Assembly (NCBI GenBank): GCA_937915975.1
Contig: CALGGL010000151.1
Coordinates: 1-5,116 of the forward strand
Direction: 5' to 3'
Length of the DNA: 5,116 nt
From: an uncultured Lachnospiraceae bacterium
Lineage (GTDB): Bacteria; Bacillota; Clostridia; Lachnospirales; Lachnospiraceae
Shown: one piece after another, positions 1 to 5,116 of the stretch
Numbering within the stretch: position 1 is the stretch's first letter
Layout: each line of letters starts with the position of its first letter
Made by a program: the position numbers and the translations under genes
Notes under the pieces: generated by a model
Told to the model about the DNA's origin: nothing
The model's database searches: none
The model's input: only the letters and a program-made list of their open reading frames with translations

Positions 1-1206
1 TGAATTTTTATCATTAATAATTTCATTAATAACTAATTCATTAATTTCATTGTATGCTCTCTGCCAGTCATTTTCCGTACAAAAGCCCTCAAGTCTTTCC
101 ACCATAACACGTCCGTACCAGGTTCTGTCGAAAATTGCGATATGGCCATCTTTCGGAAGACGGTTCCAGAATCTCCACAGATAATGTCTTGCCTTTTCGG
201 CAGGCTCCGGACTCGCGATAGGATGAACCTCATAGCCTCTCGGATCAAGTGCGGCAGCCAGACGCTTAATATTTCCACCCTTACCTGCTGCATCCCAGCC
301 CTCATAGGCTATAATTACCGGTATTTTTTTATGGTAAAGCTCATTATGAAGCTCACCTAAGCGTGCCTGAAGTATATCCAGTTCTTTCTTATACTCCTCG
401 TCCGTCATGGATTTATCCAAAGGTATATCAGCAAGCCTTGGAGTATTTTTCATAGGAAATGTATTTTGTAAAAGCGGTGCCTTTTGCTCGGTTTCGGCAT
501 TGGCAATAGCTGTATCGATACTTGATATAAGTATCTCGGTCATCTGAAGCTCCGCCCACTTCTTGCTGGTTGAATCGATAAAATACCAAGGTGCGACAAA
601 CTGATTGGTAGCTTCTATATACTCATCATATACATCAAGACATTTATCATAATGCTTATTTTGCCACAAATCCTTTTCCGAAACTCTCCACTTTGTATAT
701 GTATCGCTTTCCAGCTCCTTAAGCCTCTTTTTCTGGGTTTTCTCATCTATCTGGAAAAAGAATTTTACAACTAAATAACCGTTATCATTCAGCTGTCTTT
801 CAAACCTCTTTATACTTGTAAGCCTCGACTTATACTGACTCTTGCTTATCTCTCCCTGAAGAAACTGGGATGTTACCTCTCCCATCCAGCTTCCGTCAAA
901 AAATGATATCTTTCCCTGCTTCGGAATTCTAACAAAATACCTGTAAAGAAACGGTCTTCTAATCTCATCCTCGGTAGGCTTACTTAAGGTTTCACACTTG
1001 AAAAATCTCGGATCGAGATTCTTGATTATTCTTCCCAAAACGCTTCCCTTACCTGCGGCTCCCCAGCCATCCATAACAACAAGCACAGGAAGATTTTTCT
1101 CCTTTATCGCCATCTGTCTTACGGCAAGCTCATTTCTTGCCCTTTCAAGTCTTGCAGATAATTCTTCATCATTTGGTTTTTCATCCTTAACCCATTCCTT
1201 CAACAT
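1..1206 (-). CDS. pap: Polyphosphate:AMP phosphotransferase (two-domain PPK2 family), partial at C-terminus
   Basis: The family transfers phosphate from polyphosphate to AMP, making ADP in the cytoplasm. 402 codons are visible from ATG at 1204-1206; the gene runs off the left edge and has no stop. Two PPK2 domains lie in tandem. Domain 1 (about residues 15-235) has a Walker A-like GWGAAGKG at 47-54 and FFDGSWMGE at 102-110. Domain 2 (from about 275) has EGWDAAGKG at 302-310 and IFDRTWYGRVMVERLEGF at 358-375. Domain 1 has lost the Asp of GWDAAGKG and the Arg of DRxWYGR, while domain 2 keeps both, matching the known pattern in which the C-terminal half is catalytic. Start: AGGGGG (1215-1220) lies 8 bases upstream. 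Family members are about 490-500 residues, so roughly 100 are missing. The last ~12 residues after NEINE do not fit the family (NEINEFE plus a Gly- and Lys-Phe-containing strand is expected), so the terminal ~45 bases are doubtful. Family assignment is confident; the substrate preference (AMP, not ADP/GDP) is inferred from the two-domain layout. Confidence 0.9.
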   Translation of the reverse strand, partial: MLKEWVKDEKPNDEELSARLERARNELAVRQMAIKEKNLPVLVVMDGWGAAGKGSVLGRIIKNLDPRFFKCETLSKPTEDEIRRPFLYRYFVRIPKQGKISFFDGSWMGEVTSQFLQGEISKSQYKSRLTSIKRFERQLNDNGYLVVKFFFQIDEKTQKKRLKELESDTYTKWRVSEKDLWQNKHYDKCLDVYDEYIEATNQFVAPWYFIDSTSKKWAELQMTEILISSIDTAIANAETEQKAPLLQNTFPMKNTPRLADIPLDKSMTDEEYKKELDILQARLGELHNELYHKKIPVIIAYEGWDAAGKGGNIKRLAAALDPRGYEVHPIASPEPAEKARHYLWRFWNRLPKDGHIAIFDRTWYGRVMVERLEGFCTENDWQRAYNEINELVINEIINDKNS

Positions 1207-1284
1207 AATACATACCCCCTGTATCTGATTTACATTATATACCCTTAACCGACACATACGGCTAATTCCCGCAACGTTATAATT

Positions 1285-1290
1285 ATTATA
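1285..1290 (-). promoter_or_regulatory. Candidate -10 box upstream of the PPK2 gene
   Basis: The minus strand reads TATAAT here, about 80 bases before the start codon at 1206, in a very AT-rich stretch. No convincing -35 hexamer sits 16-18 bases upstream; the nearest TTGGTA (1301-1306) is too close to pair with this box. A second TATAAT occurs at 1234-1239, also without a good -35. A promoter between the terminator at 1386-1438 and the gene is expected, but which box is used is uncertain. Confidence 0.25.
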
Positions 1291-1385
1291 CATCATTTTT
1301 TACCAATAATATAGTAGTAATGTTTTAAATATTAATATAATACGTATAAAGGACTATTACAGATAGGATGACTTTCCTATAACGT

Positions 1386-1438
1386 AAAAAAGCTGCTCTT
1401 ACCCGACATTTAAAACGTCGTATAAGAGCAGCTTTTTT
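1386..1438. terminator. Bidirectional intrinsic terminator between zinc-ribbon gene and PPK2 gene
   Basis: Perfect 16-bp inverted repeat: arm 1386-1401 pairs with 1423-1438. The core GCTGCTCTTA / TAAGAGCAGC is flanked by six A on one side and a run of T on the other, so either strand gives a GC-containing stem followed by U. A small inner stem, CGAC 1404-1407 with GTCG 1417-1420, closes a 9-base loop. It lies 20 bases beyond the stop codon of the zinc-ribbon gene (minus strand), which it most likely terminates, separating it from the PPK2 gene downstream. No plus-strand gene is seen to need it from the other side. Confidence 0.88.
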
Positions 1439-1457
1439 TATCATCCTATAATGTCCG

Positions 1458-1937
1458 TTATTTCTTCTTAAACGTCATACCCTCAAAGGTTATCGATTTA
1501 TCCTTCTTACTGTAGGTTCCTTCAATTGTGTCACCCTCAGCAGTAAGCTCAACCTTATCACCCTTGAACTTGATTGTTCCTTCTGTGGTCTCGGTTTCAC
1601 CAAATGCATTAACTGTCATAGTAAATTTACTTCCCTTAACCTCAAGTGACAACTCCATACCGTATGCAGAATAATCATCACATACATACTTTCCGTTTTT
1701 GCTTGAGAAAAGACCCAAAGCAAAGCATACAATAAGTGCAATTACTACAACTGCAGCTACTGCAATACCGATTATCAAACCGGTCTTCTTGCCACCACCC
1801 TGTGGTGCTGCCTGATACTGTGGCTGCATAGGTGCTCCGCCCTGTGGCATACCGCCCGGAGCCATAAGTGGTGCTCCACATACAGGACAGTTTGCTGAAC
1901 CGTCAGCAACCTGATTTCCGCAACTAGGACAATTCAT
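1458..1937 (-). CDS. Zinc-ribbon protein with one transmembrane helix and beta-rich outer domain, unknown function
   Basis: 159 residues, complete. The N-terminus is a short zinc ribbon with two CxxC knuckles (C3, C6, C17, C20). A Gly/Pro/Gln/Met-rich linker (about 22-49) leads to a GGGKK basic patch and one hydrophobic helix at about 53-77. Residues 78-159 form a charged, Thr/Lys/Glu-rich region of alternating short strands, probably a small beta-barrel or sandwich, ending in KKK. The basic patch before the helix suggests the ribbon is cytoplasmic and the C-terminal domain outside. There is no signal peptide or lipobox. Start: ATG with AGGAG (minus strand, 1947-1951) 9 bases upstream. Many Firmicutes have zinc-ribbon membrane proteins of this general plan, but I recognise no defined function for this one. 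It is transcribed away from ddl, with its own promoter candidate and the terminator at 1386-1438, so it looks monocistronic. The reading frame is confident, the role unknown. Confidence 0.85.
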   Translation of the reverse strand: MNCPSCGNQVADGSANCPVCGAPLMAPGGMPQGGAPMQPQYQAAPQGGGKKTGLIIGIAVAAVVVIALIVCFALGLFSSKNGKYVCDDYSAYGMELSLEVKGSKFTMTVNAFGETETTEGTIKFKGDKVELTAEGDTIEGTYSKKDKSITFEGMTFKKK

Positions 1938-2023
1938 AAATTTCTTCTCCTTTTCCTTCTGAATGCTTTATCAAAACAATATAACTCCAAGTAACCCTAT
2001 GCTATATTGTCAGTTACAAAATA

Positions 2024-2052
2024 ATTATAAGGGATTTTTCTTGAAATTACAA
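2024..2052 (-). promoter_or_regulatory. Candidate sigma-A promoter of the zinc-ribbon gene
   Basis: On the minus strand, TTGTAA (2047-2052) is followed after exactly 17 bases by a perfect TATAAT (2024-2029). Transcription would start near 2017, giving a leader of about 80 bases before the ATG at 1937. The -35 lies in the loop and arm of the inverted repeat at 2029-2064 and the -10 begins right at its edge, so promoter and repeat overlap. The match is good, but AT-rich intergenic DNA yields such matches by chance. Confidence 0.5.
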
Positions 2053-2064
2053 GGAAAATCCCTT
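2029..2064. repeat. 15-bp inverted repeat (hairpin): ddl terminator or operator
   Basis: Arm 2029-2043 pairs with 2050-2064 over 15 positions with one G-U type mismatch, closing a 6-base loop (2044-2049). It lies about 80 bases beyond the ddl stop codon. On the minus strand it is followed by an AT-rich stretch (TTATAATTATTTTG), not an unbroken T run, so it is a weaker terminator than 1386-1438. It also covers the promoter candidate of the zinc-ribbon gene, so it could instead be a repressor site. The sequence cannot decide between these. Confidence 0.6.
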
Positions 2065-2144
2065 ACTTTATTAAATACTTTTATAAAAGCTTTATTATAT
2101 ATTTTTTATGGAATTATGTTATTTAAGCATTTTTTAAGCGTCAT

Positions 2145-3209
2145 CTATCTTGGTCTTTCTACTGCCATGTCAATAAGTGTATCTACCAGCTTTTCAATAT
2201 TATATCCCTTTGCATTCCAGAGCATAGGATACATGCTTATGCCGGTAAAGCCCGGAAGAGTATTTATTTCATTAAACACTACACAATCGGTATCCTTTTC
2301 AAGGAAGAAATCTACTCTTGAAAGTCCAAAGCCGTCAAGTGCGTTGAATATCTTAACAGCATCTTGACGTATTTCTTCCTCCTTACCTTCCGGTAACTTT
2401 GGTCCAACAACGGTCTTTGAATCCGCATTATTATACTTGGCATCAAAATCATAGAATGCAGCCTCTTCGGCAGCAAGAATTTCTCCGACACCCGAAGCCT
2501 TAGTTGTATCACCATATCCCATAACACCGCACTCAAGCTCTCTTCCGACTATAGTCTCTTCAACCAAAATTTTATAATCATGTCCGGAAGCCTCTTTAAG
2601 ACCTTCTATTAACATTTCACGATTTTCCGCCTTACTTACTCCCTTTGAAGAACCCGCCTTTGAAGGCTTTACAAATACAGGATACGACAGCTTACTTTCC
2701 ACTCTTGCAATAACCTCATCCATATCCGAAAGCTGATCCCTTAATACAGGTACATAAACCGCCTGTCTTATATCCAGTGTATCTACTACAAGCTTTGTAT
2801 AAAACTTATCCATAGATGCTGCCGAAGCAAAAACTCCGCATCCCACATACGGGATATCCGCCATTTCAAACAATCCCTGTATGGTTCCGTCCTCGCCGTA
2901 CATACCATGGAGAACAGGAAATATAACATCCAGCTTAACATATGTATTTTGTCCGTTCTCATCTATTATAAGCTCACCCTTGGCATCCGGAGATATAACG
3001 GCTCTCACCTTACTTTCCCGCCAGCTTCCGTCTTCTACGGCACTTATACTATCCGCTCTGAGCCAGTTGCCCTCCTTGGTTATTCCAATCAGATAAATAT
3101 TATATTTTTCCGTGTCCACAGCCTTTGCGACCGTAACAACCGATATACAGGATACCTCGTGCTCAGATGAGCGTCCGCCGAAAATTATTGCAAGATTTTT
3201 CTTAGACAT
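2145..3209 (-). CDS. ddl: D-alanine--D-alanine ligase
   Basis: Complete, 354 residues, an ATP-grasp enzyme that joins two D-alanines to make the dipeptide for peptidoglycan precursors in the cytoplasm. In order: GGRSSEHEVS (11-20) with the conserved Glu for the first D-Ala; FPVLHGMYGEDGTIQG (97-112); VGCGVFASAASMDK (122-135); the ATP-binding stretch VFVKPSKAGSSKGV (178-191); ELECGVMG (224-231); FDAKYNN (255-261) in the omega loop; VDFFLE (299-304); and the metal- and substrate-binding NEINTLPGFTGISMYP (313-328). Tyr259 after Lys258 in the loop is typical of D-Ala-D-Ala ligases and argues against VanA-type D-Ala-D-Lac ligases. The length fits the longer Firmicutes Ddl class (about 350; E. coli DdlB is 306). 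Start: ATG 3207-3209 with AGAGGAAA (3215-3222) close upstream; stop TAG at 2145-2147. murF, a common partner, is not adjacent. Own promoter at 3248-3276, divergent from the symporter gene. Confidence 0.96.
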   Translation of the reverse strand: MSKKNLAIIFGGRSSEHEVSCISVVTVAKAVDTEKYNIYLIGITKEGNWLRADSISAVEDGSWRESKVRAVISPDAKGELIIDENGQNTYVKLDVIFPVLHGMYGEDGTIQGLFEMADIPYVGCGVFASAASMDKFYTKLVVDTLDIRQAVYVPVLRDQLSDMDEVIARVESKLSYPVFVKPSKAGSSKGVSKAENREMLIEGLKEASGHDYKILVEETIVGRELECGVMGYGDTTKASGVGEILAAEEAAFYDFDAKYNNADSKTVVGPKLPEGKEEEIRQDAVKIFNALDGFGLSRVDFFLEKDTDCVVFNEINTLPGFTGISMYPMLWNAKGYNIEKLVDTLIDMAVERPR

Positions 3210-3247
3210 ATTTATTTCCTCTTTCTTGATTTTAATAATATATGCAC

Positions 3248-3276
3248 ATTATACCCTATTTATGAAATAAGTTCAA
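3248..3276 (-). promoter_or_regulatory. Candidate sigma-A promoter of ddl
   Basis: The minus strand has TTGAAC (3271-3276), a 17-base spacer, then a perfect TATAAT (3248-3253). The start point would fall near 3241, about 30 bases before the ddl start codon, so the leader is short and leaves no room for a riboswitch. Confidence 0.7.
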
Positions 3277-3346
3277 ATACAACGAATTAATATCAAAAGC
3301 CATCATATATTTCTTCCATTATTGTCTACCTCGAATCATTTATAAG

Positions 3347-3375
3347 TTGACAATCATTCGTATTTTTTATATACT
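3347..3375 (+). promoter_or_regulatory. Sigma-A promoter of the symporter gene
   Basis: A perfect TTGACA (3347-3352), a 17-base spacer and TATACT (3370-3375, five of six consensus) drive rightward transcription. The start would lie near 3382, about 77 bases upstream of the ATG at 3459. A direct repeat AATCATT (3334-3340 and 3352-3358, 18 bases apart) overlaps the -35 region, and short inverted pieces ATTGTC/GACAAT (3321-3326, 3349-3354) lie there too, so a regulator site is possible but unproven. With the ddl promoter this makes a divergent pair in one intergenic region. Confidence 0.72.
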
Positions 3376-3458
3376 ACAGAAGATTCATAAATCTTTTTAA
3401 CAAATACACAAGCCTTTAAAACGTCAAATAACAAATCAAAGGAGAAATTAAACAATAG

Positions 3459-4550
3459 ATGGACAATACATTTTTAATCGCATTAATTATATATATTTTA
3501 ATTTTCCTATCCATAGGAATTTTTGATTTAAAGAAAATAAATGATTTTAACGATTATGCCGCTGCAGGAAAAAGCCAGAAAAGCTACGCTGTAATTATGA
3601 CTCTTTTGGCAACCGTTATCGGCGCGTCAACTACCATAGGAATTACCGATACAGTTTACAACATCGGCTTCCCGGGAATATGGTGGCTTGCTTTCGGAGG
3701 CATAGGTCTTATACTTCAGTCTTTTATCATATCAAAAAAGGTAAGAAGCATTGATGCCGTTACTCTTCCGGATATGGCAGGTAAAATAATCGGAAAGGGA
3801 GCCGAAAAGCTTTTGGCATTTATAATTGTAATATCCTGGATAGGCGTTATTGCCGGTCAGCTTGTAGCTATGAACGGAATTATAGCCTTTGCACTCGGCA
3901 AAAGCAATAAGCTTATTTTTGTTCTTGTTTCAGCAATAGTAATCATTTATACATTAATCGGCGGACAGCTTTCAGTCATAAAAACAGACCGTATCCAATT
4001 TATCATAATTGTAGCTGGCGTGATTGTCAGTTGTATATATTTATACTTTATAAAAGGAGGAAATACTGCCGATGTGGCAGCAAATATAGAATTACTCAAT
4101 GATAATTACAAGCCTGTAAATCTTCTTACACAGTTTTTTGTTATAGGCGGAGTTTATTTTCTCGGACCTGATATTATGTCGCGAAACTTTATCTCTAAAG
4201 ATGAAAAAACTGCTAAGCGTTCATCTCTCATAGCCGGCATATCACTTTTCTTTTTTGCTTTGATAATAACTCTCATAGGAATGTGGGTCAGATATAATGT
4301 AACCCCTGATGAGCTTGCGGGAAACAAAGCCCTTATGTATGTTGCTGGAATAATACCGAAATTTGTCGGAATATTGCTTATATTTGGTCTTCTGTCTGCC
4401 ATACTTTCATCAACAGATACCTGTATAGTAAATGCATCAAGTATATTTGTTAAAGATATTCTGGGACGGAACAGTGTTGCGTTAGTAAGAATTACGGTTG
4501 GCGTTATCGGGCTTACAGCTACGGCATTCGCCATAAGCGGAAGCAGTGAT
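3459..4550 (+). CDS. Sodium:solute symporter (SSS family), interrupted after about 364 residues
   Basis: An inner-membrane Na+-driven uptake protein; the substrate cannot be read from the sequence. 364 residues are visible, against about 450-500 for the family. Hydrophobic helices lie roughly at 5-22, 43-64, 70-91, 116-145, 153-170, 178-198, 222-238, 255-277, 300-325 and 341-360. Family marks are the broken first core helix TLLATVIGASTTIG (48-61), YTLIGGQLSVIKTDRIQ (164-180), GPDIMSRNFISKD (236-248) and LLSAILSSTDT (311-321). The last has the AxxSS pattern (A314, S317, S318) that lines the Na2 sodium site in characterised members. Start: ATG at 3459 directly follows an in-frame TAG; AAAGGAG (3438-3444) is 14 bases upstream, rather far. 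The frame is open without a stop, but at about 4550 the protein changes in frame into an aminotransferase, so the symporter's last helices are missing. I read this as a chimeric junction, not a natural truncation; a gene caller would report one fused ORF from 3459 past the right edge. Confidence 0.88.
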
Positions 4551-4553
4551 ATG
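4541..4553. other. Chimeric junction: AT-rich symporter to GC-rich aminotransferase
   Basis: Upstream the frame reads AISGSSD of the symporter, where the family usually continues with a hydrophobic helix. Downstream it reads MRNYGVL, an internal motif of PF12897-type aminotransferases usually preceded by Asp or a similar residue. Base composition and codon use switch at the same point (ATA/AGA/TTA before, CTG/ATC/CGC/GCC after). Either parent gene could supply GTGATAT, so the exact breakpoint is blurred by a few bases, as is typical when an assembler or recombination joins two sequences at a microhomology. Confidence 0.8.
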
Positions 4554-5116
4554 CGCAACTACGGCGTGCTGGCCGGCGCTCCCGATGCCAGGAAGCTGTG
4601 GGCGGACATCCTCGGCTGCCGCTTTGAAGAGGTTTTTGTGGGCGGCAACGCTTCCCTGCAGCTCATGTACGATCTGATCGCGAAGGCTTGGTCCTTCGGC
4701 CTGCTGCACTCCGAAAAGCCCTGGTGCCGTGAGGAAGGCCTGAAATGGCTCTGCCCCGCGCCCGGCTATGACCGGCATTTTGCCATTACCGAACTCTTCG
4801 GCATCGAAATGATCACGGTGAAGATGACCTCCGAAGGCCCCGATATGGACGCTGTGGAGGAGCTCATTAAAGATCCGAAGGTGAAGGGCATGTGGTGCGT
4901 GCCGAAATATTCGAATCCGGACGGCATCATCTACAGCGACGAGGTGATCCGCCGCATTGCGGAGATGAAGCCCGCCGCACCGGATTTCGCCGTGATGTGG
5001 GACAACGCCTACGTCATTCATGAATTCGACGGGGACTATGTTCCCTTCCCGGACATCATCAGCCTCTGCCGAAAGGCCAGCAGCCCTGACATGGTCTATG
5101 AATTCGCCTCCACCTC
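4551..5116 (+). CDS. Aminotransferase, fold type I, MocR/PF12897-like, fragment lacking both ends
   Basis: 188 residues of a PLP-dependent aminotransferase of the group annotated as Asp_aminotransf/Aminotran_MocR (Pfam PF12897). The amino donor is not known from the sequence. Visible marks, counted from the Met at the junction: RNYGVL (2-7), GGNAS (31-35) at the cofactor phosphate site, PGYDRHFAITE (71-81), PKYSNPDG (118-125, the Asn-Pro-x-Gly motif) and WDNAY (150-154), whose Asp and Tyr contact the pyridine ring. The window stops at EFAST, where the family normally continues into Ser-Lys with the PLP-binding lysine, so the catalytic lysine lies just outside. The N-terminal ~60-80 residues, the true start and any ribosome binding site are absent because the frame comes in from the symporter. 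The Met at 4551 is internal to the family, not a start. GC-rich codons point to a different source genome, another gut-type Clostridia or a relative. Confidence 0.85.
   Translation, partial: MRNYGVLAGAPDARKLWADILGCRFEEVFVGGNASLQLMYDLIAKAWSFGLLHSEKPWCREEGLKWLCPAPGYDRHFAITELFGIEMITVKMTSEGPDMDAVEELIKDPKVKGMWCVPKYSNPDGIIYSDEVIRRIAEMKPAAPDFAVMWDNAYVIHEFDGDYVPFPDIISLCRKASSPDMVYEFAST

Noticed and set aside
2078..2089. Palindrome CTTTTATAAAAG
   Set aside because: A 12-base, almost pure A/T palindrome is expected by chance in this AT-rich intergenic stretch.
1963..2367. A plus-strand open frame of 134 residues
   Set aside because: It runs through the intergenic hairpin and into the antisense of the ddl C-terminus, with no family resemblance.
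2145..3209. A vancomycin-resistance type D-Ala-D-Lac or D-Ala-D-Ser ligase
   Set aside because: The Lys-Tyr pair in the omega loop matches normal D-Ala-D-Ala ligases, and no vanH, vanX, vanT or regulator gene is nearby.
3378..3397. A small hairpin (AGATT/AATCT) with a following T run in the symporter leader, possibly an attenuator
   Set aside because: The stem is about 5-7 weak AT-rich pairs right after the expected transcription start, too unstable to call a terminator.
4154..4558. A 134-residue open frame on the minus strand
   Set aside because: It is antisense to the symporter, has no ribosome binding site that I can see and no recognisable domain.
4482..5021. A 179-residue open frame on the minus strand
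   Set aside because: It lies antisense to the aminotransferase, whose motifs are clear, spans the chimeric junction, and is His/Arg/Ala-rich as expected for a frame opposite GC-rich coding DNA.
3459..5116. A single genuine bifunctional symporter-aminotransferase protein
   Set aside because: Both partners are incomplete at the join, one is a membrane protein cut inside its helical core, and composition changes at the same base. A chimera explains all of this.
1..5116. CRISPR arrays, tRNA or rRNA genes, insertion sequences, phage genes
   Set aside because: No regularly spaced repeats, cloverleaf-like sequences, transposase or phage protein motifs were seen on either strand.

Overview
The window looks like part of a metagenome contig. 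Positions 1 to about 4550 appear to come from an AT-rich Clostridia genome, most likely Lachnospiraceae-like. This rests on frequent ATA, AGA and TTA codons, GGAGG-type ribosome binding sites, sigma-A-type promoters and the style of the proteins. It is an inference, not a taxonomic proof. After about 4550 the base composition and codon use change sharply (22 G+C of 60 at 4381-4440 against 44 of 60 at 4561-4620, hand counts). The last ~570 bases encode part of an unrelated GC-rich gene.

Layout. Positions 1-1206 (minus) hold a partial two-domain PPK2-type polyphosphate:AMP phosphotransferase that runs off the left edge. A strong, probably bidirectional hairpin terminator lies at 1386-1438. Positions 1458-1937 (minus) encode a small protein with an N-terminal zinc ribbon, one membrane helix and a beta-rich outer domain of unknown function. 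A 15-bp inverted repeat at 2029-2064 overlaps a good promoter candidate for that gene. Positions 2145-3209 (minus) encode a complete D-alanine--D-alanine ligase. From a shared 249-base intergenic region a sodium:solute symporter gene runs the other way from 3459 (plus). Its frame is interrupted at about 4550 by an in-frame switch into the middle of a MocR/PF12897-like aminotransferase, which continues to the right edge.

How the genes relate. Each gene seems to have its own promoter or a terminator nearby, so this looks like ordinary chromosomal housekeeping (cell-wall precursor synthesis, polyphosphate and nucleotide metabolism, solute uptake) and not one operon or pathway. I see no mobile element, CRISPR array, RNA gene or defence system. 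The most important points for a reader are the chimeric right-hand junction and the suspicious last ~45 bases at the left edge. Both are better explained by misassembly than by biology until tested with reads.
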